A DNA stretch of 64,000 bases from Phragmites australis (Eukaryota > Streptophyta > Magnoliopsida > Poales > Poaceae). The stretch covers positions 13,885,001-13,949,000 of the forward strand of contig NC_084925.1 in assembly GCF_958298935.1 (NCBI RefSeq), read 5' to 3'. Shown piece by piece: positions 45,210 through 57,058 of the stretch; positions within the stretch are counted from its first letter, which is position 1, and every line of letters starts with the position of its first letter. The position numbers were made by a program, and so were the translations under genes. The notes under the pieces were generated by a model. The model had not been told where the DNA came from. It was given only the letters and a program-made list of their open reading frames with translations, and made no database searches.

Positions 45210-46540
45210 TGTCGGTGAATCAGGAACCAGGGGTCCCGAATCCTGAGGTCAGACCAGCAATCCGTCACGTGGCGCCATCCCGCGGGGTCACCTCCGCGAG
45301 GTAAAAAAGACTAAGTCCCGAGAGAGGGCGCTCGGGGCCACAGTCAGTGGTTCTCGGGTACCCAGGTTCCCCGATGATCTGTGAAGACCAAATACTGGGA
45401 GGGGTGTGCCCGGGGCTGCGAGCAGTAGCCTCCCGAGCACCCGAGTACCCCGAGGGCCCACTGAAGGAAGTTCCGGGAGAGAGTACTCGAGGCTGCGTGC
45501 AGCGGCCCCCAAGCACTCGGTTCCCCGAGGATCCGTACGAGCATGCTCGGGGAGGTGAACAGTAGCCCCCGAGCACTCGGTTCGCCGAGGATCGAGGAAG
45601 GGTATTCTCGGGAGAGAGTGCTCGGGGAGGTCCGACGACCCAGGAAACCCCCTGACAGTGGCCCCCACAGGGGTCTAGCGATGAGGTGTTAGCCAGTCAA
45701 AGGCCCGAGGCCGCATTTAAGAGCGCGCGTGGCCTGTCACCTCCAACTGCTCCCGCCACGCTCGGTGTCAGTTCCTGCCATATTCTAGCAGAAGGACGTG
45801 GGGATATTAAATGCACGGGTCCCATCCCGCGCCATCCGGCACGTCTCGGGATAACGTCACAAGGGCCGAGGCGTTCCGTCTGCCGCGCTGCTGTGGCAGG
45901 AGAACAAGACAGGGCGGGCACACCAGACCGCTCTACGGCTGCCCGGTGGGCCCTCTCCACGGCGCCTGTTGCCAGTGCCATTATGGCGACAGATGACCAG
46001 GCGCGAGGCGCGTTTTCAACCCCCGGTCACTTCGCACAGAGGCTATGATGACGCCCTTTCCATTTATGGTGCCTTGGAACTCGTGCCCTCCCATTTGGGG
46101 CACGCTACTGCCGGCGGGTATTTAAAGCAGCCGGCAGCACGGACAAAGATAGGTGAAAGAAGTTGAAGTGGAGGCGAGACAGAAGAGAAGATCGAGAAGT
46201 CCAAGAACACCCAAAGCCAACAAATACACATAGACCGAAGAACAAGGAGCCCCATGCTCTAGGATAGATAAACATTCTTGTAACTAGCAACATCCTTGAG
46301 GGACATTCTCAGAACATTTATAGTACCCATACAGGAGTAGGGTGTTACATCTCTGTGCGGCCTGAACCTGTCTAAACCCCTAATGCATTTACTTCATTCC
46401 GCACTAGATCATTCCACCCCGTCAGCCATCGCATTCATATCCATTTATTTCTCCGGCAAACATATTCAGAATCATCCCCCGGCCGAATCTCTAAAAAGGG
46501 GTCGCTCAGGATCCCTGCGACAGGAGTTAACCCTCCGACA
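45210..46540 (+). repeat. solo LTR of a GC-rich gypsy element
   Basis: 1331 bp from TGTCGGTGAATCAGG to ACCCTCCGACA, with perfect GTATG copies on both sides (45205-45209, 46541-46545). No internal region or second LTR remains, so it arose by recombination between two LTRs. A TATA-like TATTTAAAG lies near 46119. Repeated CTCGGGGAGG, CCGAGCACTCGGTTC and CGAGGATC words fill U3. The ending resembles Tat-type gypsy LTRs. The strand is assigned from the TATA and U5 order. Confidence 0.9.
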
Positions 46541-46583
46541 GTATGGGCTATGCATCTGTATCTATCTTACGATTTTGAGGATT

Positions 46584-47722
46584 CACTACGTGAAAAAGCT
46601 CAAAAAAAAAATTATTGGTGACAGTTCCTTACCCACCACTTCAGCCTAGCCATTGAATTACGCAGAGCAGCTGTGGCTTCTTTTGTACCCTGCAGTGCAA
46701 CTTATGATTTGCATAAGTAACGGGTCACAGTTATGACCTATCACCTATGACTTATTACAAATCATCGATGATGTTTTTTCTGAAGTGTTGTTCTAGAGTA
46801 TTTTTAGTAAAAATAGCATAACTTTTGCATACGAACTTCGATTTTGACGTTTTTTTTACTCTACAGACATCTACAACATCCGTTTGAGTGAATTTTTTGA
46901 TGCAAAAAATGGCTTAGAATATTGAGTTCTGGCCCCCGGAAATTTTTGCACCATTTTCAAAATGTGTGTTTATGTCCATAGCCGCCACCCCTTACATCAA
47001 ACTTGAGAAAAATTGTACAATAATTTCTATTCTAGTACTGCTGAGGTGAGAAAAAATAAGAGAAAAATAAAAGAAAAATAAAAAATTTTAGCATCATATA
47101 CATATATATATTCCTGAGGCTGTATATTATATATATACACACATCCCTGATAAATAGAGAAAAATAACATAGAACACACATATATATGAGTATATGTTTG
47201 TACTACTATACATATATATATACACACATATGGCATAAACTAGGATTACATACACTTTTGCACCACATAAAATGATAGCTCTATATATCATCATGTACGT
47301 TTATAAAAACAACCATAAATATTGTATATATATTTACATAAACCTAAGTATATGAATACCTAGAAGTATATATATACACAATAAATGAAATGATAGCTCT
47401 ATGAATTGATCCAGTCATTGGTGACGGGTCACAACTTAATCCGTCACAAATGATTGACTAGGATGACCTGTCACTGATGAGTTAGTCATTGGTAACAGAT
47501 CAAGTTGTGACCCGTCACCAATGACTGGCTAGGATGGTCCGTCACTTATGAGTTATAATAGGTGATAGATCACAACTACGATCCGTCATCTATAACTGAC
47601 TTAAGATGACCCGTCACTTATGATAAATCATAAATGACGGGTCATAACTATGACCCACAATTTTTATTATCAGTGACAGATCATGTTAATTTTATTTCTC
47701 CTTATCTATTTCCCACGTAGCG
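46584..47722. mobile_element. small non-autonomous CACTA element
   Basis: Starts CACTACGTGAAAAAG and ends TTTCCCACGTAGCG (reverse complement CGCTACGTGGGAAA), agreeing at 11 of 14 places. It is flanked by ATT on both sides (46581-46583, 47723-47725), the 3-bp target of CACTA elements. The last 300 bases carry subterminal repeats of the form GTGACGGGTCACAACT and GACCCGTCACCAATGACTGG in both orientations, with GGGTCACAGTTATGACC near the left end. There is no transposase, so an autonomous relative would be needed for movement. Confidence 0.85.
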
Positions 47723-48789
47723 ATTATGTGGGTTTATGTGAGTAAAACGAATGACAGTGGGCCCGGAGAGAGAAAAAGAGGAGTAGAAGGTAGAAAATAG
47801 GATAGCTACTGGAGATGAAAAAATAAGGGATGCTGTAATAGTGATAGGGGATACTGTAATAGTATTTTTAAGGATAAAAATTTAAGTAGCTACTGGAGAT
47901 GACCTAAGTAAATTAAATAACAGTAAATGTGCTGATTGCGTATCAACATTCATGGAGGTGGAATAATGACGAGGAATCAACAGTCTATGTAAGTAACCCT
48001 TTATACTCTTTGGAGTAACAAGATTCACACACATCGATTTTATTACGTCCAACAATTATTGCGACCACGAGGAATGACAAATGGGCGCTTTTATTACAAA
48101 GACTTTTTTCACTTCATGAATTATATTAAAATAATAACAGTGATTACAACCCTTATTTTTTTAAAAAGAACTCTAGAGATTAACTATGACGCACAAACAC
48201 ATGCACCAATTCTCATATTCAAGTCTGACACGGAACTCAACCATCCCGAGGCATTACTAGACCACCATGAAAGCACGCGAAGACCAGAACATCGACGACA
48301 CAAGACATAGATAATATTACAAAACAAAATAAAGATGCACCAAACCTTGGCATGCCGCAAGAGATGTGCGCAGATGAGCACAACCTCAACACAAAGTCTA
48401 TGAACCAGTATCAGCAAGTCGGTGGCCCAGAACATGGAACCGGCACCTCCAATAGAAGCATCAACAACCCAAAAGGATCTTCCAAACTACGGGACCAAAG
48501 TTCCATCAAACTCGTTTGCAATCATGTCGAGGAAAGCACACCTTCCCAAATCTTTGCGGGAAATTTCATGGAAGCCACCATTGCTACCGCCGGACTAATG
48601 AAGGAAACATATATCCTCAAGCACACTTGTTTGAATGGAGAAACTAAACCCTAGCCCTAATAGATCAAAAATATGTGGGGACTTTATTTGGAGATGAAAT
48701 TACTCTAATAATAATGGATCAGGAAGCGCGATAGGTTCCCTTCCTCCTTGCTATATGTGAGCACACCAGAGGTGAAGGAGAGGGACCAA
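47723..48789. other. intergenic; no gene recognised
   Basis: 48050-48660 is less AT-rich and partly open on the plus strand (100 codons from 48352, rich in Asn, Ser and Thr) but I recognise no domain. It may be a fragment of an old element. Confidence 0.35.
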
Positions 48790-48876
48790 AACTATTATAG
48801 AAGCCCCAATGATCGATTGGCTGTCACTGCCAGTTCATTTAGAACTGACAGTGAGAAGGTATTATAGTCGGTTCAC
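48790..48876. repeat. CACTA-type subterminal palindrome
   Basis: TCACTGCCAGTTCATTTAGAACTGACAGTGA forms an imperfect inverted repeat (each arm about 14 bases) like the CTGGTTC-AAAAC words at 61780-62070. It stops where the gypsy LTR fragment begins. Confidence 0.5.
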
Positions 48877-49088
48877 CTGTTCTTGCTTGTGTTCTTGATT
48901 CGCCTGCAGGAAAAGTCTTCTTGGCAAGGTTGACCGTATATTGGCATGGTTAATAACCACAAAGTAGTGGTGTAGTGGTTGCGAGGGTTCTCGATCTGTT
49001 CTGTTTAGAGCCTTTAGATCATCAATATCGAAGCTCCACCAATTGACTTATCGCATTACCTTTCGGAAGATTGGGTAAACACGCATCA
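48877..49088 (+). repeat. 3' part of an LTR
   Basis: Aligns with 5540-5720 (reverse complement) and 310-522: TTCTTGCTTGTGTTCTT, GTCTTCTTGGCAAGGTTGACC, TTCTCGATCTGTTCTG, ACCTTTCGGAAGATTGGG. The first 650-700 bases of the LTR are missing. Confidence 0.8.
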
Positions 49089-49090
49089 AG

Positions 49091-49105
49091 TGGTATCAGA
49101 GCCTC
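49091..49105 (+). other. primer binding site, tRNA-Met type
   Basis: TGGTATCAGAGCCTC, a full match to the common plant tRNA-Met primer site, two bases after the LTR. Confidence 0.85.
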
Positions 49106-49379
49106 GGTTGCCCGTTAGGTAATCTCAGTTATCCCCTTTGTTTTGTCATTTTTCATTACCTAGAGTCCAGAAAATTGCCCCACAAAAATATTTAAATCTT
49201 AGTTTTTTTGCTATCCAAACCACTTTGAGCCTTCACAATTTTGTTTTCAGTATTCGCGTTGTTGAGTTTGAGTCTATCGTCGGTGTCTTTGTTGCTAGTT
49301 GAGTCATCGTGATCTAGTTTCTAGTGTCGAGTCTTGCTGTTTAGTCGTCGTGTATCTCAGTCTGGCCTTGTTTGCTATA

Positions 49380-49905
49380 GCCGCGATTGCGTATCTACTC
49401 GAGTTTAACCACTAGTCGAGTCAACCATCAAGTAATATCCGACCACTAGTCGCTTTAACCATCTACTCGAGTCGACCATCAAGCCATGTTCAACCACTAG
49501 TCGCTTTAACCATATACTCGAGTTCCACCACTAGTCGAGTCGACCATCAAGTCATGTTCGACTACTAGCCGTTTCAACCATCTATCTCGAGTTCGACCAC
49601 TAGTTGAGTCGACCATCTACTCGGGTTCGACCACTAGTCGTTCCGACCACCTACTCGGGGTCCCGACCAGTCATTCTGACCACCCACTCGAGGTCTGACC
49701 AGACACTCCGACCACCCACTCGGGGTCCCGACCAATCACTCCGACCACCCACTCGGGGTCCCGACCAATCACTCCGACCACCCACTCGGGGTCCTGACCA
49801 GTCACTTCGACCACCTAGTCGGAATCACCCACCTTCTCGGATTCGACCATCCTTTTAGGTTCGACCACCTAGTTAAATTCAACTATCCACTCGTTTCGTC
49901 TTCAC
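49380..49905 (+). repeat. degenerate repeats in the gypsy leader
   Basis: Some fifteen copies of GACCACTAGTCG, GTCGACCATC and GACCACCCACTCGGGGTCC words with periods near 36-40. The run at 49690-49800 is the most regular (CCGACCACCCACTCGGGGTC twice). Same motifs as 4889-5215. Confidence 0.8.
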
Positions 49906-50597
49906 AACCTAGTCAGAGTATATCTATTTCTAGATGCTCTCAGACATCCCCATACACCTTTCATATCGAGCACTGTCCGACAAAGTTCAAGTAGTAATTC
50001 ATAGCGGAAACAGAGGTAGCCATACTCTTTTTATTACCTTTATACCCCTACTCTCTGGAAAACGTTTGTGACCCACGTACCTTACTGGTCTTAGAAAAGG
50101 CAGTAGACGAGTTTTTGAGTTTGTGTCACATTCGCAAAAAAAAAAGCAAGCAAAAAGCAAAGAGTGTAAAAAATAGAGAGAATTAAAAAAAGAGAATCAG
50201 TTTGCATTGCGAATTTTGTTCATTTGTGCTTATGTCTGCTATAGTTTTCGTTTTGCTTGAGCTAGTTTTAGGAACGTGTTCGGACCAACAGTGATGAGTA
50301 TTGTGGACTTTTATTCAGCTTTGCTAATCTGATTTCAATTATTGCTATTCCCTTCTACTAAATAATGCCTTTCCAAGTTACACATTCTCTCGATTAGAAC
50401 AGTTTCTCCCCTTGCAAATACCTCAGTCGCACTCGATAAGGTATCACGAACCAGCCATCGGTTGTGTCATATGTGGTGATTGGTAAGAACACTTGCAAGA
50501 GCGTGGTAAGACGCTTAAGATCTTGTGACTCCACCTTCACCACCTAGTATTTGATAGGGATAATTTATCTTTCGTTGTTTTCTATCTTCGACTAACC

Positions 50598-51545
50598 ATG
50601 GCAGGAGAAGCATCGGATTCATAGGAGTGTGTTTTGAGAGAAGAACTCACAATGGTGTTGAATGATCATTGACAAGCTATTACTAATGACTTCAATAAGA
50701 AGCTTGCGGAGACAAATACTACATTGCAAGGACTTAATGATAGTATTACCATGCTTAATACACGTTTTGATCGATTGGTTAATCAGCCACCAAACCTTGG
50801 GCGCGTGGATCCTCACGGCATAGCCTATGAACAAGAGGAGTCCGTCGCAGATGATGAAATTTTGAGACAAGAACGTGACGCCTTTGATGAACGACAAAGG
50901 AACCGATTGAACTTCAACTGTCAAGGTATGAGAGGTAATAATTTTTAGCAACATAACCCACGTATTAATGATGATCCATTTGCTAAAGTTAAGTTTACTA
51001 TACTATCTTTTGAAGGTGCTTATTATGCTGAAAGGTATTTAGATTGGTAGATGACGGTAGAACGGAAGTTTAATACTCGTTTAGTTCTTGAAGTGTATAG
51101 AGTTAGGCAAGCCATTAGTGAATTTAAAATTTTTGTAATCATCTGGTGGAATAGGGTATGCATTGACGGATTAGTTCATACTACTTGGAATGCTTTAAAA
51201 GTTGCTATATGTAATAGATTTGTTCCACCCTCTTTTAAACGTGATTTGCGTAAGAAATTGCAGCGCTTAAACCAAGGTGATAGATCTGTAGAAGAATATT
51301 ACCAGGAGCTACAAATTATAATGTTGCATTGTGATATTATTGAGGATGAAGAGGCTACAATGACATGCTTTTATGGAGGGTTAAGGTGTGAAATTCAGGA
51401 CATAGTTGATTACAAAGAATACAATAGAGTTCCTAGATTGTTCCAAGTTGCATGTCTGGCAGAAAAAGAATTGCAGAGATGACAACAGAGGTCAATAACC
51501 AATTTTGAAAGCACAGCCACTTCAAATCAACACCGGGACAAGTCA
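50598..51545 (+). pseudogene. gypsy gag pseudogene (plus copy)
   Basis: Starts MAGEASDS and meets a stop at codon 9. Later pieces: LNDSITMLNTRFDRLVNQPP, NDDPFAKVKFTILSFEGAYY and AERYLDW (stop where W-E-M is expected), then ISEFKIFVIIWWNRVCIDGL and KKLQRLNQGDRSVEEYYQEL. This is the retrotransposon capsid region (retrotrans_gag type), which packages RNA in virus-like particles. Several stops rule out a product. The minus copy at 55993-56835 is its inverted twin. Confidence 0.85.
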
Positions 51546-51779
51546 AAATAGCCCCACATTTAGCTACAAGGTCTGCTACCCCCTTCTCAAGTAGGGTGCA
51601 TTCAGCAGTACGTTCGACACCGTCGCACGCTCTCGAAGTAGGCAAATCCGTAAGTGTGTAGGGTCCAGCCAAAAGCTCTTCTTTGGTTGCTTCTACAGGA
51701 CGATCTACCAGGATTGTATGCCACTGATACAAGGGAATGGGCCATGTCATGATGGATTGCCCAAGTCAGGGAGCGTACA

Positions 51780-52893
51780 TTGTAATAGAAGACGGTGGAT
51801 ATGTAAGTACTAGTGATGTTAAGAATGAATATACACTTGCAGCTAACCATGCAGTGATGAGGACGAACATGAGATGGGTATCAATAATGAGGAAGAATTG
51901 AGTGCAACTGCTACGGAGAATTATAGGACACTCATTGTGCAGCAAGTGTTAAACAGTCAAACGGAGCAAGCAGAGCAGCTACAATACCACAATTTATTTC
52001 AGATATTCCTCATAGTTAAGGATTATTGTGTTTGAGTCATTATCGATGGAGGAAGCTGCAACAACTTGGTAAGTTCAGATATGATCAAGAAGCTTGTCTT
52101 GCCGACAAGAAAGCATCCTCACCCGTACCATATTCAATGGTTCAACAACAGTGGTAAGCTGAAGGTAATGCAAACAGCTAGGGTGTATTTTTCTATTGAT
52201 TCATACCATTATTGTGCTAATTTTGATGTAGTTTCCATGCAAGCATCCTCCCTTTTGTTAGGACGAACATGGTGTTTGATACTGATGCAACACATCATGG
52301 TAGAAGTAATTACCACACCCTTATGCATAAAGGAAAGAAAATAACTTTTCTACCTTTAATCCCTGCTGAACTTGTGAAATGTGAACAAGAGATAGCTGAA
52401 AATAAGAGAAAAGAGTTTGAGAATAACAAGTAGCGGAATAAGTTTTTCCATCCAAAAAGGAGAAAGCAACAACAACTTCTAAGTCTGATGGAATTAGACT
52501 AAAAGGGTGTGTTATGCTTCCTACTAAATTTGACCTTACTGAAATTTGCGATAATGAGCTGCCATGCTATGCTTTGATGTGCAAAGATATTTTAGTTTCA
52601 CTCAAGAATATATTTAGCTTTTTGTTTCCTGCTGTTGCTAACATTTTGTAGAAGTTTGTGGATGTATTTCCAGCTGAGGTACTCCCGCGTTTACCACCTA
52701 TTCAAGGGATTGAATATCAAATTGATTTGATTCCGGGAGCAACTTTGCCAAATCGTGCTGCATATAGGACCAACCCGGAAGAGACTAAGTAAATTCATCG
52801 ACAAGTGCAAGATCTTTTGGACCACGGGTATGTACGAGAAAGTCTTAGCTCTTGTGTTATTTCTGTTCTTTTAGTTCCTAAGAAAGATGGTAT
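51780..52893 (+). pseudogene. gypsy protease and start of reverse transcriptase (plus copy), disrupted
   Basis: Readable pieces: [20 protein letters not shown] (retropepsin near 52040) with a TGA just before it, HPHPYHIQWFNNSGKLKVMQ, then YHYCANFDVVSMQASSLLLG and, further on, [20 protein letters not shown] with a TAA after EETK. The frame shifts near 52275. It ends at VPKKDG, the first conserved block of reverse transcriptase, at the inversion junction. Confidence 0.85.
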
Positions 52894-52912
52894 AAAATGA
52901 GTGTATCTGAAA

Positions 52913-55900
52913 AATAAATCAGCTATGTCTGTAGCATTATCGCTTTTGTGACAAGGTATAAAATGCGCCATTTTAGAAAATCTATCCACAGCTACAAATG
53001 TGCTATCTCTTCCCCTTATTGTCCTAGGCAGTCCTAAAATAAAATTCATAGAAATATCATCCCATGGTGCACTAGGAACAAGAAGAGGCATGTAAAGACC
53101 ATGTAGATTTAAACGAGACTTAGTTTTATTGCAAGAGGTACAATGTGACACGTAGCGCTCGACGTCATGTCTCATCTTTGGCCAAAAGAAATGAGTGGCC
53201 AGCGCATCTTCAGTTTTCTTTGCTCCAAAATGTACCATCAATCCTCCTCCATGTGCCTCCTGCAACAACAAAAGACGAACAGAGCTAACTGGAATGCATA
53301 GCTTGTTAGCACGATAGAGCAATTCGTCATTCAGCACATATTTATTCCATACTTTTCCTTCTTTATAATGTTCAAGTACTTCTTTAAAGTCTAAATCAGC
53401 AGCATATAAATTCTTAATAGTCTCTAAATCAAAAATCTTATGATCATGTAGAGATAACATGGTATACTGCATAGAAAGCGTATTAGCAATCACATTGTCC
53501 TTTCCTTTCTTATGTTTTATGACATATGGAAATGACTCAATAAATTCTATCCATTTAGCATGCCATTTATTCAGTTTAGCTTGACTTCTAATATGTTTCA
53601 GCGATACATGATCATAATGTATAACAAATTCTTTGGGCCATAGATAATGTTACCAAGTTTTAAGCACACGAACTAAAGCATACAATTCTTTCTCATAAGT
53701 GGAATAATTCAGACTTGACCCACTTAATTTTTGACTGAAATAAGTAACATGTTTACCTTCTTGAATTAGCACACCTCCAATTCCAATCCCATTAGCATCA
53801 CATTCTAGTTCAAAGATCTTACCAAAATCAGGGAGTTGGAGCAAAAGAGCTTGGGTAAGTTTCTTTTTCAACAACTTGAATGCTTTTTCTTATGCAGGTC
53901 CCCATTTGAAAACCACTCCTTTCTTCATCAATTTATTCAATGGGGCAACAATGGTGCTGAAATTCCGTACAAAGCGCCGATAAAAACCCGCAAGACTATG
54001 AAAGCTTCTCACTTGAGTAACAGTCTCAGGGGTTCGCCAGCTCTTTATGGCTTCAATTTTTACTTCATCCATTTCTATTTCCTGTGGAGTAATAACATAA
54101 CCAAGAAAAGAAACTCGATCCGTGCAAAAGGTGCACTTTTCGAGGTTACTGAACAAACGTGCATCTCTCAAAGTATTAAAAACAGCACATAAATGATCAA
54201 AGTGTTGTTCTTGTGTCTTGCTGTAAATCAAGATATCATTAAAGTATACCACCACAAATCTACCAATGAAAGCACGTAAAACTTTGTTCATCAATTGTAT
54301 GAAAATACTAGGTGCATTAATTAACCCAAAAGGCATTACTAACCACTCATACAAACCAAACTTAGTTTTAAATGCAGTCTTCCATTCATCTCCAAGTTTC
54401 ATTCTAATATGATGGTATCCACTTCGCAAGTCAATTTTAGTGAAAATTATAGAACCACTCAACTAATCAAGCATACCATCTAACCTAGGGATAGGGTGAT
54501 AATATTTTATAGTAATATTATTGATGGCTCTACAATCAATACACATACGCCAACTACCGTCTTTCTTAGGAACCAAAAGAACGGGAACAACACAAGGGCT
54601 AAGACTTTCTCATACATACATGCGGTCCAAAAGGTCGTGGACTTGTGGCTGAATTTCCTTAATCTCTTCTGGGTTGTTCCTATATGCAGCACGGTTTGGC
54701 AAAGTTGCTCCCGGAATCAAATTAATTTGATGTTCAATCCCTCAAATAGGCGGTAATCTCGGGGGTACCTCAACTGGAAATACATCCATAAATTCTTGCA
54801 AAAGGTTGGCAACAGCAGAAGACAAAATGCTAGATATATTCTTGAGTGAACCTAAAGCATCTTTGCATATCGAAGCATAGCATGGTAGCTCATTATCACA
54901 AATTTCAGCAAGGTCAAATTTAATAGCAAGCATAACACACCATTTTAATCTAATTTCATCGGACATAAAAGTTGTTGTTATTTTCTCCTTTTTGGGTGGA
55001 GAAATTTTTTCCGCTATTTGCTGATTTTTAGATTCATTCTCGAATTCTTTTCTCTTATTTTCAGCTTTCTCTTGCTCACATTTTACAATTTCATGAGGGG
55101 TTAAAGGTAGAAAAATTATTTTCTTTCTTTTATGCATAAGAGTGTACTTATTACTTCTACCATGATGTGTTGCATTAGTGTCAAACTCCCATGGCTATCC
55201 TAACAAAAGTGAACATGCTTGCATAGGTACTACATCAAAATCAACACAATCATGGTATGAACCAATAGAAAAATGCACCATAGCTGTTTGCATTACCTTC
55301 ACCTTACCACTGTTGTTAAAACATTGAATATGATACGAATGAGGATGATTTCTTCTCGCCAAGGCAAGCTTCTTGATCATATCTGAACTTACCAACTTGT
55401 TGCAGCTTCCTCCATCAATAATAACTCAAACACGATAATCCTTGACTATGAGGAACATCTGAAACAAATTGTGGCATTGTAACTGTTCTGCTTGCTCTAT
55501 TTGAGTGCTTAACACTCGCTGCACATTGAGTGTCCGATAACCATCCGTGGCAGTGGCAACGAACACTTCCTCATGGTTGATATCTGTCTCACGACCATCC
55601 TCATCACCTGCATGGTTAGCTACAAGAGCATATTCATCCTCAACAACACTAGCACTTACATATCCACCATCTTCTGTTACAATATATGCTCGCTGACTTA
55701 GGAAATCCTTCATGATGTGGCATATTCCATTGCATCGGTGACATACAATCCCAGTCGATCGGCCTGTAGAAGCAACAAAAGAAGAGCTCTTGGCTGGACC
55801 CTGCACACTTACATATTTGCCTACCTTAAGAGTGTGCGACGGTGTCAAAGGTACTACTGAACGCACCCTACTCGAGAAGGAGGCAATAGACCGTGTAGCT

Positions 55901-55992
55901 GAAAGTGAGGCTATTTTGACTTGTCCCGGTGTTGATTTTGAAGTAGTCGTGCTTCCAAAATTACTCCTTGACCTTTGTTGTCGTCCCTGCAA
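52913..55992 (-). pseudogene. gypsy pol pseudogene (zinc knuckle, PR, RT, RNaseH, IN; minus copy)
   Basis: On the minus strand: CHRCNGICHIMKDF (zinc knuckle with the last cysteine changed); [29 protein letters not shown] from [10 protein letters not shown] through [20 protein letters not shown] and [19 protein letters not shown] to [13 protein letters not shown], where the catalytic FDD is FND; RNase H with [14 protein letters not shown] and [13 protein letters not shown]; integrase [20 protein letters not shown] with CTSCNKTKS, then [20 protein letters not shown] and [11 protein letters not shown], cut after the first catalytic aspartate region. Several stops and frameshifts (near 54465, 54600, 55430, 53645). 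No functional protein. Confidence 0.88.
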
Positions 55993-56835
55993 TTTTTTTT
56001 TGCCAGATATGTAAGTTGGAACAATCTAAAAACACTATTATATTCTTTGTAATCAACTATGCCCTGAATTTCACACCTTAACCCTCCATAAAAGCGTGCC
56101 ATTGTAGCCTCTTCATCCTCAATAATATCACAACACAACATACTAATTTGTAGCTCCTGATAATATTCTTCTATAGATCTATCACCTTGGTTTAAGCGCT
56201 ACAATTTCTTATGCAAATCATGTTTAAAAGAGGGTGGAACAAATCTGTTACACATAGCAACCTTTAAAGCATTCCATATGGTAGGCGTTAATCCGTCAAT
56301 GCATGCTCTATTCCACCAGATAATTGCAAATTCTTTAAATTCACTAGTGGCTTGCCTAACTCTATACACTTCAGGAACTAAATGAGCATTAAACTTCTGT
56401 TCAACTGTCATCTCCCAATCTAAATACTTTTCAGCATCATAAGCACCCCCAAAAGATGGTATGGTAAACCTAACCTTAGCAAATGGATCATCATTAACAC
56501 ACGGGTTATGTTCATAAAAATTATTACCTCTCATACCTTGATGGTTGAAGTTTAATCTGTCCCGTTGTCGTGCATCATCTACGACGAACTCCTCTTGTTC
56601 ATAGGCTGCGCCACGAGGATCTACATGCCCATGGTTTGGTGGCTGATGAACCACTCGATCAAAGCGTGTATTGAGTATGGCAATACTATCATTAAGTCAT
56701 TGCAATGTAGTGTTTGGCTCCGCAAGCTTCTTATCGAAGTCATCAGTAATAACTTGTTGATGATCATTCAACACCATTGTGAGTTCTTCCCTTAAAACAC
56801 ATTCCTATGCATTCGATGCTTCTCCTGTCATGGTT
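55993..56835 (-). pseudogene. gypsy gag pseudogene (minus copy)
   Basis: Starts ATG ACA GGA GAA GCA TCG at 56835 and has a TAG eight codons later, like the plus copy. The later frame reads RFDRVVHQPPNHGHVDPRGA, YDAEKYLDWEMTVEQKFNAH, EFAIIWWNRACIDGLTPTIW and RFVPPSFKHDLHKKL with a stop, then YYQELQISMLCCDIIEDEEA. The shared early stop in both copies suggests they share a mutated ancestor. Confidence 0.8.
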
Positions 56836-57058
56836 AGTCGAAGATAGAAAACAACGAAAGATAAATTATCCCTATCGACTACTAGGTGGTGGAGGTGGAG
56901 TCACACACTCTCAAGCATCTTACCACGCTCTTGCAAGTGTTCTTACCAATCATCGTAGTTGGCACAACCGGTGGTTAGTTTGTGATATCAGGTGTGAGTG
57001 AGGTAGTTGCAAGGGGAGAAACTGTTCTGATCTAGATTTGTGTACACTTGTTTCGCAG

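Larger units (their letters stand above)
48877..52893 (+). mobile_element. truncated CRM-like gypsy element, plus-strand half of a tail-to-tail pair
   Basis: Contains the last 212 bases of an LTR (to 49088), a primer site (49091), a long leader, gag and protease pseudogenes and the first part of reverse transcriptase, ending at the VPKKDG codons near 52893. Beyond this the sequence turns into the opposite strand of the same family. It is the same family as 1-4883 and 4884-6438. Confidence 0.85.
52913..57036 (-). mobile_element. truncated CRM-like gypsy element, minus-strand half of the pair
   Basis: From 57036 downward: end of the leader, gag, zinc knuckle, protease, reverse transcriptase, RNase H and integrase up to [11 protein letters not shown]. 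No LTR on either side. The 54557-57036 part is the inverted match of 50395-52893, leaving a spacer of about 1.66 kb. Confidence 0.85.

Noticed and set aside
45288..46048. Several open frames above 90 codons
   Set aside because: All lie within the GC-rich solo LTR.
47095..47225. TA-rich run as a possible matrix attachment or origin site
   Set aside because: It is a simple TATA microsatellite inside the CACTA element; nothing specific supports a function.
49604..49858. Repeat protein of the form TRGPDQSLRPP
   Set aside because: Translation of the leader repeats of the gypsy element; noncoding in the relatives.
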